Shown here: positions 7,221-14,829 of the stretch, piece after piece
Numbering within the stretch: the stretch's first letter is position 1
Layout: each line of letters opens with the position of its first letter
From: Planctomycetaceae bacterium
GTDB lineage: Bacteria > Planctomycetota > Planctomycetia > Pirellulales > Pirellulaceae
Length of the DNA: 15,971 nt
Direction of reading: 5' to 3'
NCBI GenBank assembly: GCA_022614795.1
Contig: JAKEHX010000397.1
Coordinates: 1 to 15,971, forward strand
Program-made: the position numbers and the translations under genes
The notes under the pieces: generated by a model
Database searches by the model: none
Told to the model about the DNA's origin: nothing
Seen by the model: only the letters and a program-made list of their open reading frames with translations

Positions 7221-8447
7221 ATGGCCGGCCAACATTTCCGCTTTCTTCACGCGGGGGACTTCGCGCTGCATGAGCCGGTGGTCCCTCTGGCCGATGCCCC
7301 CCAAGCGTTGCGTGACCTGTCGATCGATGCTCCTTATCTGGCGGCCGAGCGCGTCATTAGCACGGCGATTGAGGAGCGCGTCGATTTTGTCGTTCTGTCG
7401 GGCAACCTGGTCGATCTGGCGCTGGCCACGCCGCGTGCCATTACGCTCCTCGTCGAACAATTCCAGCGGCTTGATACGCATGGCATTGCCGTCTATTGGG
7501 CGGGGAGCAAGCACGACCCGCCGCAGGACTGGCCGACCGTCGCCAGGCTGCCCAAGAGCGTACAGGTCTTTTCGTCCCTGGAATCGGAGGAGTTGTCGCA
7601 CTTTCGCGGCGACCGGCCGGTGGCCAACCTCATCGGCCGCTCGTGGCACGGAACGACGCTGGCCAATATCGGCAAGGTGACGAGCGATACCGACGGGCTG
7701 ACGACCATTGTCGTCGCCTCCGGCCAGGGCGACACGGACGAATTGCTCGAACAAGAGGTCGATTACTGGGCCCTCGGAGGCCAGCCGCAGCGGCAATCGC
7801 TGGGCAGCGCCCACCGCGTGTTGCACTATGCAGGCAGTCCGCAGGGCCGTTCGCTCGCCGAGTGCGGCGCCCACGGCTGCACGCTGGTGCATGTGGCCAG
7901 CGACCGGACGCTGCGGACGCAGTTCATTTCGACCGATCTGATTCGCTGGCATAGCGAAGCGGTCCAGGTCGAGGACAACGCCACCCGCAGCGACGTTCAC
8001 AAGCAACTGGCCGAGCGGGTGAAGGCTCTCCGCGCGCACGCCGAAGAGCGTCCGCTGCTAGTGAACTGGAAGCTGCGGGGGATCGAGCACCTCGCCCGCC
8101 CGACCAAGCGGCACGAGCTGGCCGCGGAGCTGCTCGCCTGGCTGCGCAAGGAGTTCGCCCCCGCCAAGCCGACGCTGTGGTCGGTCGGAGTCGAATTCGA
8201 ATCGCCCGTCTTGCCAGGCGAGTGGCTCGAAGAGGACTCGATGGTCGGCGACTTCCTCCGCAGCCTCAAGTTGCTGGTTGACGCCGAAGAGAAGGATATC
8301 GAACTGGCAGAGCACGTGCCGCAGGCGTTTCGCACGCCGGAGCTGGCGGCCCTGCGCCAGTGGACCGCAGCCGACCATCGCGAGATTCTCGAGGAGGTGG
8401 CTTTGACTGGAGCACATCTTTTGGGAGCGGACGACCGGGACACGTAG
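7221..8447 (+). CDS. SbcD/YhaO-like metallophosphoesterase, active site degenerate
   Basis: 408 residues. The fold of the SbcD/Mre11/YhaO nuclease family is recognisable in order: FLHAGDFALHEP (residues 8-19), VDFVVLSGNLVD (54-65), VYWAGSKHD (91-99), VDYWALGGQPQRQ (180-192) and HYAGSPQGRSLAE (202-214). Most residues that bind the two metal ions in active members are changed. The first motif D-x-H has Ala15; GDxxD has Asn62; GNHD reads GSKHD; no His is seen in the VASGQG stretch; and GHxH reads GGQP. Asp13 and His98 remain. It is therefore probably not a nuclease and may be a structural partner of the ATPase encoded 68 bases downstream. The C-terminal 180 residues fit the capping and partner-binding region of such proteins only loosely. 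The start is fixed by a strong ribosome site. Confidence 0.85.
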   Translation: MAGQHFRFLHAGDFALHEPVVPLADAPQALRDLSIDAPYLAAERVISTAIEERVDFVVLSGNLVDLALATPRAITLLVEQFQRLDTHGIAVYWAGSKHDPPQDWPTVARLPKSVQVFSSLESEELSHFRGDRPVANLIGRSWHGTTLANIGKVTSDTDGLTTIVVASGQGDTDELLEQEVDYWALGGQPQRQSLGSAHRVLHYAGSPQGRSLAECGAHGCTLVHVASDRTLRTQFISTDLIRWHSEAVQVEDNATRSDVHKQLAERVKALRAHAEERPLLVNWKLRGIEHLARPTKRHELAAELLAWLRKEFAPAKPTLWSVGVEFESPVLPGEWLEEDSMVGDFLRSLKLLVDAEEKDIELAEHVPQAFRTPELAALRQWTAADHREILEEVALTGAHLLGADDRDT

Positions 8448-8515
8448 GACAAGCAATTGGCTTGTCTGCAATACGGCAGGCAGGATGCCACGAAATTCGG
8501 CAGGGAGTTGCCGAG

Positions 8516-11500
8516 ATGAAACTGAAGAAGATCGACATCGACGGCTTTGGGGTGTGGAACGGCCTGGTGATCGACGACCTGGCCGACACCACCACCGTCG
8601 TCTACGGCCCCAACGAGGCGGGCAAGACGACGCTGATGCAGTTCGTCCGGGCCGTCCTGTATGGCTTCACGCCCGAGCGCCGCAAAAAATATCTGCCGCC
8701 TGTGAACGGGGGCAAACCGGGGGGCCGGCTGCTGTTGGCCGATGCCGTCGGCCAGTTTCACATCCACCGCACCGCCAGCCTGACCGACCTGCCCGACGAC
8801 GCCGGCCCCCTGGCGATCATCGACGACCGGGGGGAGCCGCGCGATCCGCAGAAGCTCAGCGACCTCGTCGATGGCGTTGATGAGCCGACCTACAACAACG
8901 TCTTCGCGATCGGCCTCAAGGAAATCCAGGAGCTTGGTTCGCTCGACGAAACAGCCGCGGCGGACTACCTCTACAAGCTCACCAGCGGCCTGGACCGCGT
9001 GTCGCTGATCGACGTGCTTCGCGAGACGGCGGCGGCCCGCGAGCGGCTGCTCTCTGAAAACACGGACGAGCCGGCCCGGATTCCCTCGCTGCTGGCCCGC
9101 CGCGGCGAGCTCCAGGCCCAGATCAGCGAGCACACCGCGGCAACGCGCCGCTGGTGCGACGTGGCCACGCTGCGGCAGAGCCTGGCCGACGAAGCCGCAC
9201 AACTCGAAAGGCAAATCGCCGAGATCGAAGCGGGCTCGCATGTGCTGCGGGCCGCCCTGGACGTGCAGAACCTCTGGAACCTGCGGGGCGACCTGCTCAG
9301 GCAATTGGAGCTACTCAAGGACGTCCGACAGCTCCCCGAAAAGGCGGTTGAAAAACTCGACGAGTGCCTCCAGCGGATCGCCAGGTGCAAGAGCCGCTTG
9401 AAAAAGCTCTCGGCCCATCGCGATTCTTACAAGAAGGACCTCGATTCGCTCGACGTCAACAAGCTGCTATTGAGTCACGCCTCGCGGATCGAAGCCCTCC
9501 ACGACCAATCGCAATGGGTCATGGCCCTCGACGATCAGCTCGTCAAGCTGCGGCAGGAAGTGAAGCGGCTGGACGACGAAATCGAGCAGGCGGTCAGCGG
9601 GTACAGCAAAAGTGCCGGCGGGACGACGCTCGACGAGTTGCCCAAAGAGACGGTCAATGTCCTCCGCCGCCCGGCCCAGGCGCTGCGCGAAGAGAACGAA
9701 AAGCTCGACAAAGCGAAGCAAGAGGCAGCTGAAGCCAAGCGCGAGCTGGATCAGGCCGCGGCGCAATACGAGACCGTGGGCCGCACGCGGCAATTGCCCG
9801 ACCTGAACGGGGCGATTCAAGAGGCGGGACAGAAGGTTTCGCTGCTTCGCCGCCGCATTCAGGTTGAAGAGCGGATCGACCAGCTCGACCGCCGCCGCCA
9901 GGAGCTGGAATTCGACAGCGACGAGCTGCACTCGTTCGATGAAACGCCGCTTCGCGTGACGTTCCTGATCGGAGCGGCCTTCGTGATGGGGGTCGCCATC
10001 TGCCTGTTCGGCCTGTTCGGCGCGTCGCAGAACTGGATCGCCAGCGGCACGCCGTGGGTGCTGGGCGGGCTGGTGATGTCGGTCGGCGCCGGCTGCTTCA
10101 AGCTGCTCATCGAGCGGCATTCGGAAGAGAGCATTACCGACAACCACCGGCACCTGGAACAGCACCGCCTCCAGCTCGCCGATGCCAAGCGCGAGCGGGA
10201 CGAGATCGATGCCGAGCTGCCCGAGGCCAACGGCTCGCTCGACGCCCGAATGCGGGCGGCAGAAGTCGAGCTGCGCGACCTTGAAAAGCTGATCCCCGTG
10301 CGGACCGAGCGGGAAACGACCGAGCAGCGCCACCGGGCAGCCGAAGGGCGGCTGGCGGCGGCTCAGGAGGCGGTGAAAGAGGCCCGGCATCGCTGGCGGA
10401 ATGCCCTGCGAAGCGTCGGCCTGCCGGAAGATTTCGCCCCGATGAAGGTCAAGCAGGTCGTCCGCAACAACAGCGGCCTCCTGGAGCTGCGCCGCCGCCG
10501 TGACGCCCGCAAGGATGAGCTGGATGCCCGCGAGCGGGAGATGCTCGTACTGAATAACCGCATCCACCAGATCGTCGAGGATGTGAAGCTGGTCACCGCC
10601 GCCGACAAGCCGGTCGTTAAGATTCGCGAGCTGATCCAGGGGCTGACCAAGGAAAAGGAAACGCTGGAATTGCGCAGCGCCGTCGAGAAGAAGATCCGCC
10701 GCCTGGGCAAAGAGCGTGCGCGGACGATCGCCTTGCTGCGGAGGGCCGACCGGCGCTACCAGGCGCTCTTGGCATTGGCCGGCGCGAACGACGAGAAGGG
10801 CTTCCGCAAAGCCGCGGCTGATTGCGACCGGGCCGCCGACCTCGCGCGGCAGCGGGATGAAATGACGCTGAGGATCAATCAGCAACTGGCCGGACAATTC
10901 AAGGAAGAGGCGATCGCCGAGGTCTTCCACCGCGAAGGGCGCGATGTCCGCCCGCGATGGGACGAGCGGCAGAAGCAGCTCGCCGAGATTCGCACGAAGC
11001 TGGCCCATCTGCACGAGCGCCGCGGGGCATGCACGCACGAAATGCAGGCCCTGGCCGCCGACAAGCAGCTCAGCCACACGCTCCAGGAGCTGGGCCAGGT
11101 CGAGCGCGATCTTACGGCGTCGATCCGCCGCTGGAAGGTGCTCACGATCATTGGCCAGGTGCTCGAAGCAGTCCGCAAGCGCTACGAGACCGACCGCCAG
11201 CCGCAGACGCTCCGCGAAGCATCGGAGTATCTGCATCGCCTGACCGACGGACATTACCGGCGGATTTGGATGCCGCTGGAGAATCGCAATTTGCGGATCG
11301 AGACGGGCAAGGGCGAGTCGCTGCCGCTCGACGTCTTGAGCCGCGGCACGCGCGAGGCGGTGTTCATCGCGCTACGCCTCGCACTGGTCACGTCGTTTGC
11401 CCGCCGCGGCACGACGCTGCCGCTGGTGCTCGACGACGTGCTGGTGAATTTCGATTCGGGCCGGGTGCGATTGGCAGCCGACGTGCTCTGCGACTTTGCC

Positions 11501-12244
11501 CGCTCGGGACACCAGATCATCATGTTCACCTGCCACGAGCACATCACCGATATTTTCGAAGACGCCAAAGCCGAGATTCGCGTGCTGCCGCACCGGGGCG
11601 AAGAGGTCGATCCGCGGCCCGTGAAACGCCGCCGCAAGCCGGCCGCCGTGGTCCCTCCGCCGCCTGCGCCGCCGGCCGCTCTTGAACTGCCGCGGCGGCC
11701 CGATCCGAACCCGCTCTTGACGCAAGCGGCGGGCGAAGAGCAGTGGTTCGCGGACGTTCTCGACTTGCCGAAGAAACAGCCGATTCCGCCGCCGCCACCT
11801 CAACAGCCGCCACTGCAACAGCCAAAGGTGAAGAAGCCCAAGCCGGCGACGCGCTATAAGATCGTGCCGCGCGACTGGAACCGCGATCAATGGCCGTTGG
11901 TGCAGGCTGCGAAGGCCGCGCCGCCGCCCGCGCAGCCCGCCGAAAGGATCACTGTGCAGAACGTGCCCGAGTCATGGCCGGTCGCCGAGGCCCCCGTGCC
12001 GCCTCGAGTCGTGCAGCCCTATTTCGAGCCGGTCGAATATCTGGCGTACCGGTCGCTGCCCCAGTCGTGGGAGATCATCGATCTGCATCCGCCGGCTCCC
12101 GCGCCTCAGCCGGCACCAAAGATCATCGTCTCGCCACCCGAGCCGACGCCCCCTCCGCCCAAGTTCGCGACCGCCCGGCCGCCGCGCCAGCGCTTCGCCT
12201 GGGAATCGCCCGAGATGTATCACGAAGACCACGCGACGGATTAG
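8516..12244 (+). CDS. YhaN/SbcC-like AAA ATPase with membrane hairpin and proline-rich tail
   Basis: 1242 residues. It has the split-ATPase layout of the Rad50/SbcC/YhaN family. Walker A is GPNEAGKTT (31-39). Long coiled coils run from about 210 to 470 and 540 to 930. The ABC signature is LSRGTREA (941-948), and Walker B LPLVLDD (968-974) is followed by VNFDSGR. The Asp after the Walker B Asp, in place of Glu, is typical of YhaN. At the tip of the coiled coil, where Rad50 has a CxxC zinc hook, there are two transmembrane helices (about 480-500 and 512-532) and no CxxC. After the ATPase head (about residue 1025) comes a proline-rich tail of some 215 residues with spaced tryptophans. The ATG at 8516 has GGGAG eight bases upstream; the frame is open from 8360 but overlaps the previous gene. 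It is co-transcribed with the SbcD-like gene. Role inferred: an ATP-driven clamp tethered to the membrane. Confidence 0.88.
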   Translation: MKLKKIDIDGFGVWNGLVIDDLADTTTVVYGPNEAGKTTLMQFVRAVLYGFTPERRKKYLPPVNGGKPGGRLLLADAVGQFHIHRTASLTDLPDDAGPLAIIDDRGEPRDPQKLSDLVDGVDEPTYNNVFAIGLKEIQELGSLDETAAADYLYKLTSGLDRVSLIDVLRETAAARERLLSENTDEPARIPSLLARRGELQAQISEHTAATRRWCDVATLRQSLADEAAQLERQIAEIEAGSHVLRAALDVQNLWNLRGDLLRQLELLKDVRQLPEKAVEKLDECLQRIARCKSRLKKLSAHRDSYKKDLDSLDVNKLLLSHASRIEALHDQSQWVMALDDQLVKLRQEVKRLDDEIEQAVSGYSKSAGGTTLDELPKETVNVLRRPAQALREENEKLDKAKQEAAEAKRELDQAAAQYETVGRTRQLPDLNGAIQEAGQKVSLLRRRIQVEERIDQLDRRRQELEFDSDELHSFDETPLRVTFLIGAAFVMGVAICLFGLFGASQNWIASGTPWVLGGLVMSVGAGCFKLLIERHSEESITDNHRHLEQHRLQLADAKRERDEIDAELPEANGSLDARMRAAEVELRDLEKLIPVRTERETTEQRHRAAEGRLAAAQEAVKEARHRWRNALRSVGLPEDFAPMKVKQVVRNNSGLLELRRRRDARKDELDAREREMLVLNNRIHQIVEDVKLVTAADKPVVKIRELIQGLTKEKETLELRSAVEKKIRRLGKERARTIALLRRADRRYQALLALAGANDEKGFRKAAADCDRAADLARQRDEMTLRINQQLAGQFKEEAIAEVFHREGRDVRPRWDERQKQLAEIRTKLAHLHERRGACTHEMQALAADKQLSHTLQELGQVERDLTASIRRWKVLTIIGQVLEAVRKRYETDRQPQTLREASEYLHRLTDGHYRRIWMPLENRNLRIETGKGESLPLDVLSRGTREAVFIALRLALVTSFARRGTTLPLVLDDVLVNFDSGRVRLAADVLCDFARSGHQIIMFTCHEHITDIFEDAKAEIRVLPHRGEEVDPRPVKRRRKPAAVVPPPPAPPAALELPRRPDPNPLLTQAAGEEQWFADVLDLPKKQPIPPPPPQQPPLQQPKVKKPKPATRYKIVPRDWNRDQWPLVQAAKAAPPPAQPAERITVQNVPESWPVAEAPVPPRVVQPYFEPVEYLAYRSLPQSWEIIDLHPPAPAPQPAPKIIVSPPEPTPPPPKFATARPPRQRFAWESPEMYHEDHATD

Positions 12245-12271
12245 CGCTGCGTCGATCGACGGCTTTCGGGT

Positions 12272-12336
<65 letters not shown>

Positions 12337-12359
12337 GACACTCAGCCCGTCATGCTGCG

Positions 12360-12842
12360 CTAGACCATCGTCCGCGCTCGGCGCAGTTTCAGCAGTAAGT
12401 ACATCTCGCCCTGATGTTTGGCCTCGTCGTGCAGGCCGTGAACGATCGCCGAAACAAGGCTCCGGCGGCCCAACACCGGCCGCGTGTCGCTGAGCCGCTC
12501 GGCAGGCAAGGCGGCCAGGAGCTGTTCGATCCGGCTCAGTTGTGCCGTCAAGTGCTGGGCGATCGTGGCTCGCGCCGGCCAGTCGCGGGTCTGGCTGACC
12601 GGACGGCAGTCCATGCCGAAAGTCTCGGCCCAGCCCGCGGGCAATTCGCTGCGGCCCGTAATCGGCACGATCGTTAGCACGTCGCCGAGCCACAGGGCGT
12701 GTCCGGCATGCCAGAGAATATGGTTTGACGTGCCCGGCGGCGCCCAGGTGAGCCAGGGTTCCGGCGCCGCGGCCAGCAGCGTGAGCGTGTCGCCGCGGAC
12801 CTGGCGGGCCAATTCGATCAGGTGGGCAGCAGTGCTGGACAT
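12360..12842 (-). CDS. DinB-family four-helix protein
   Basis: 160 residues, the usual length of DinB/YfiT-type proteins. These are four-helix bundles that bind a metal ion through three histidines and often act in thiol or other small-molecule transfer, or in stress responses; many have no known substrate. Candidate metal ligands are H45 or H48 (in HILWHAGHALW) and the pair H138 and H143 (HDEAKH). The final helix HGLHDEAKHQGEMYLL is characteristic. I chose the ATG at 12840-12842; a GTG at 12876-12878 would add 12 residues rich in Pro, Arg and Lys without family character. The gene stands alone, convergent with the ATPase gene and divergent from the DUF1080 gene. No function can be assigned from context. 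Confidence 0.8.
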   Translation of the reverse strand: MSSTAAHLIELARQVRGDTLTLLAAAPEPWLTWAPPGTSNHILWHAGHALWLGDVLTIVPITGRSELPAGWAETFGMDCRPVSQTRDWPARATIAQHLTAQLSRIEQLLAALPAERLSDTRPVLGRRSLVSAIVHGLHDEAKHQGEMYLLLKLRRARTMV

Positions 12843-12892
12843 CGTATGAGGCGTGGACTGGCGGGGTTTTAGGGGCACGGTTATCGTAATTC

Positions 12893-12917
12893 CGTAGCCG
12901 AACTCGCCAGAGTTCGG
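12893..12917. repeat. Single REP-like unit with GTAG head
   Basis: CGTAG (12893-12897) is followed by a perfect 8-bp stem CCGAACTC / GAGTTCGG with loop GCCA. It is the same unit as the two at 14748-14822; relative to those, one T-A pair is replaced by C-G. It lies between the divergent DinB and DUF1080 genes, 20 bases before the DUF1080 start, so it may form a hairpin in that gene's leader. Confidence 0.75.
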
Positions 12918-12937
12918 GAATACTGCGCGAGGATGTT

Positions 12938-13573
12938 ATGCGACGACTAATTGCCGCCCTCATTGTTTTCGCAATCTCCGCTGCCGTCAAAGCGGACGAG
13001 CCGGAACCCGGTTTCCGCCCGCTCTTTGACGGCAAGTCGCTCGCCGGCTGGGAGGGGGACGAGAAGGTGTTTCGCGTCGAGGACGGGGCCGCCGTCGCCG
13101 GGTCGCTGAAAGAGAAAATTGCCCACAACGACTTTCTCTGCACCAAGGAGCAATTTGGCGACTTCGAGCTGCGCCTTCAGGCCAGGCTGGTCGGCAAGGG
13201 CCAGAATGCGGGCATCCAGCTCCGCAGCGAGCGCGTTCCCAATCATTTCGAGGTCAGCGGCTACCAGTGCGACATGGGCGTGGCCAATGGCAAGCCGATA
13301 TGGGGTTGGCTGTATGACGAGTCGCGGCGGAAGAAGTTCCTCGCCCAAGCGGACGCGGACAAGCTGACTCAGGCCGTCAAGACAGGCGGCTGGAACGATC
13401 TGGTCATCCGCTGCCAGGGGCCGCGCGTGCAGATTTGGGTGAACGGCCTCGCGACGGTCGATTACACCGAAGCCGACGAAAAAATCGCCCGCCGCGGCTT
13501 GATTGGCCTGCAAATCCACGGCGGCGAGCCGGCCGAAGCAGCGTATCGGAAGATCAGGGTCAAGGAGCTGTAG
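12938..13573 (+). CDS. Secreted DUF1080 (3-keto-disaccharide hydrolase-like) protein
   Basis: 211 residues. The N-terminal signal peptide is MRRLIAALIVFAISAAVKA, with cleavage probably before DEPE, so the protein is exported. The mature part is a single DUF1080 domain, a concanavalin/LamG-like beta sandwich. It opens with the family hallmark FRPLFDGKSLAGWEG and contains DFLCTKEQFGDFELRLQAR, the NAGIQLRSE stretch, and GWNDLVIRCQGPRVQIWVNG. Some members cleave 3-keto-glycosides and others are thought to bind carbohydrate; planctomycetes carry many. A role in polysaccharide breakdown is likely, but the substrate is unknown. The ATG has GAGGA four bases upstream. The HAD gene starts 28 bases later, so the two may form an operon. 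Confidence 0.88.
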   Translation: MRRLIAALIVFAISAAVKADEPEPGFRPLFDGKSLAGWEGDEKVFRVEDGAAVAGSLKEKIAHNDFLCTKEQFGDFELRLQARLVGKGQNAGIQLRSERVPNHFEVSGYQCDMGVANGKPIWGWLYDESRRKKFLAQADADKLTQAVKTGGWNDLVIRCQGPRVQIWVNGLATVDYTEADEKIARRGLIGLQIHGGEPAEAAYRKIRVKEL

Positions 13574-13601
13574 CCCAGGGTACGGGACAGGGAACAGGAC
13601 G

Positions 13602-14234
13602 ATGCCCCAAAGGCCGTTTCTCTATTTCGACATGGGCAATGTCCTGCTCTTCTTTTCGCACGAGCGGATGGCGGCTCAGATGGCGGCCGTCGTCGGCATC
13701 ACGCCCGAGCGGGCCTGGCAGATTCTCTTCGAGGGGGACCTCGGCACTCGCCACGAAGAAGGGCGGATCACCGAAGACCAGTTCTACGACGAATTCTGCC
13801 GCCTGGCTGGCGTGGCCAATCTGCCGATCGTCGATCGCGAGGCCCTGGAACAAGCGGCCAACGACATCTTCTGGCTGCACGTCCCGATGGTCGCGCTCAC
13901 CGGCCGGCTGGATGCTGCCGGTTATCGCCTGGGCGTGCTGTCGAACACCAATCGAGCACATTGGCGGTTCGTCAGCGGGCGGTTTGCGTACCTGACGTCG
14001 CAATTCAGCGTTTATGCCATGAGCTTCAACTCGCAGGCGATGAAGCCCGCGCGGAAGATCTATCTCGATGCCGCCCGGCTCGCGGGCGTGCCACCGGAGG
14101 AGATCTTCTACACCGACGACCGTCCGGAGAACGTCGCCGGGGCCAAGGAAGCGGGCTTTGACGCGGTGCAATTCACCACGCCCGCGGCACTCGCCCGCGA
14201 GTTGCTCAAGCGGGGGATTGTGGTCAATCACTGA
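13602..14234 (+). CDS. HAD-superfamily hydrolase, YihX-like
   Basis: 210 residues, a full-length HAD subclass I hydrolase. Motif I is FDMGNVL, with nucleophile Asp10. The usual Asp two residues on is Gly12, as in the FDLGNV motif of YihX-type sugar phosphatases. Motif II is the SNTN stretch (114-117), motif III is Lys148 (MKPARKIY), and motif IV is TDDRPENV (Asp172, Asp173). A helical cap lies between residues 15 and 95. The family removes phosphate from small substrates; YihX of E. coli acts on glucose-1-phosphate, so a sugar phosphate is a reasonable guess. It follows the DUF1080 gene by 28 bases, which would suit a sugar pathway. The ATG at 13602 removes a 33-residue extension that overlaps the DUF1080 gene. 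Confidence 0.87.
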   Translation: MPQRPFLYFDMGNVLLFFSHERMAAQMAAVVGITPERAWQILFEGDLGTRHEEGRITEDQFYDEFCRLAGVANLPIVDREALEQAANDIFWLHVPMVALTGRLDAAGYRLGVLSNTNRAHWRFVSGRFAYLTSQFSVYAMSFNSQAMKPARKIYLDAARLAGVPPEEIFYTDDRPENVAGAKEAGFDAVQFTTPAALARELLKRGIVVNH

Positions 14235-14250
14235 TTTAGCCCAACACCCG

Positions 14251-14279
14251 TTAGCGCAAGCCGAATCGTGCGGTACATT
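14251..14279 (+). promoter_or_regulatory. Candidate ferredoxin promoter
   Basis: TTAGCG (14251-14256) and TACATT (14274-14279) are 17 bases apart. The -35 box is poor. The predicted start, near 14286, falls at the edge of the inverted repeat at 14287-14308. Confidence 0.3.
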
Positions 14280-14286
14280 TACGTAA

Positions 14287-14308
14287 CCTTGTGAATTCTG
14301 TCACAAGG
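14287..14308 (+). promoter_or_regulatory. Inverted repeat in the ferredoxin leader
   Basis: CCTTGTGA (14287-14294) and TCACAAGG (14301-14308) form a perfect 8-bp dyad around ATTCTG, 23 bases before the ATG. It could be an operator for a dimeric regulator placed at the transcription start, or an RNA hairpin near the ribosome site. Confidence 0.5.
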
Positions 14309-14331
14309 CCGCCGTGGGGAAAGCGACCGCC

Positions 14332-14733
14332 ATGCCCATCGTCAACTTTGTCAAAGAGAAAAAGGAGATCGAAGTTCCCGAGGGGGCCAATCTCCGCTCC
14401 GAAGCGATCAAAGCCGGCATCAACCTCAATCAGGGGCTCAACGGCATGGGGGCCTCGATCAATCGCTACATCAATTGCAAGGGGATGGGGATGTGCGGCA
14501 CCTGCCGCGTGCTGATTACGGCGGGAATGGAAAACACGAACAAGCTGACGCTGCGGGAATGGCTGAAGTTCAAGACCGTCATTCCCACGCCCGTGCCGGA
14601 CCCGATTCCCGCGATGGCTTACGTCGGCCACGAGGACACGATGCGCCTCGCCTGCTGCACCACGGTTCACGGCGACATCGAGGTTGAAAGCTGCCCGGAA
14701 ATCAACCTGTTCGGCGAGAATTTCTTTTCATAG
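14332..14733 (+). CDS. 2Fe-2S ferredoxin
   Basis: 133 residues. The beta-grasp ferredoxin pattern is clear: an N-terminal beta strand (IVNFVKEKKEIEVPEGANL), then the cluster loop Cys49-x5-Cys55-x2-Cys58 (CKGMGMCGTC), then Cys108 or Cys109 in RLACC. The x5-x2 spacing is that of adrenodoxin/Isc-type ferredoxins. The stretch between the third and fourth ligands is 49 residues, longer than the roughly 36 usual there, and includes a proline-rich insert (PTPVPDPIPAM). It is a soluble electron carrier; the partner is unknown. The start is ATG at 14332; a GTG at 14314 in the same frame would add six residues and cannot be excluded. It follows the HAD gene after 97 bases that hold a dyad and a candidate promoter, so it is probably transcribed separately. 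Confidence 0.88.
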   Translation: MPIVNFVKEKKEIEVPEGANLRSEAIKAGINLNQGLNGMGASINRYINCKGMGMCGTCRVLITAGMENTNKLTLREWLKFKTVIPTPVPDPIPAMAYVGHEDTMRLACCTTVHGDIEVESCPEINLFGENFFS

Positions 14734-14747
14734 CGGCTGTTGCAGTG

Positions 14748-14822
14748 CGTAGCTGAACTCGCCAGAGTTCAGGCGGGCTGACTTCAAGACAATTGGCCTG
14801 AAGTCTGGCGACTTCAGCTACG
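14748..14822. repeat. Inverted pair of GTAG REP-like units, three-way junction
   Basis: A closing stem CGTAG (14748-14752) / CTACG (14818-14822) encloses two hairpins. One is CTGAACTC / GAGTTCAG with loop GCCA (14753-14772). The other is CTGAAGTC / GACTTCAG with loop TGGC (14798-14817). A 25-base spacer separates them. The halves are inverted copies whose only difference is one compensated pair (C-G against G-C). It sits between the convergent ferredoxin and RraA-like genes. The GTAG head before an imperfect palindrome is the known hallmark of REP sequences moved by REP-associated (RAYT) transposases. Confidence 0.82.
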
Positions 14823-14829
14823 TATTGCC

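Noticed and set aside
7143..8039. A 298-codon minus-strand open frame opposite the SbcD-like gene
   Set aside because: It is an antisense shadow with no family features; the plus-strand protein matches a known fold.
8360..8515. N-terminal extension of the ATPase
   Set aside because: It overlaps the end of the SbcD-like gene, and the ATG at 8516 has a good ribosome site and begins exactly at the conserved N-terminal strand.
7997..9304. A 435-codon minus-strand open frame spanning both ATPase-operon genes
   Set aside because: It crosses two well-supported plus-strand genes and their ribosome sites and has a low-complexity, Ser/Arg-rich C-terminal half.
9467..11254. A 595-codon open frame on the minus strand opposite the ATPase gene
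   Set aside because: It is the antisense shadow of a GC-rich coding region. It lacks recognisable domains, and the plus strand carries a complete ATPase with all motifs.
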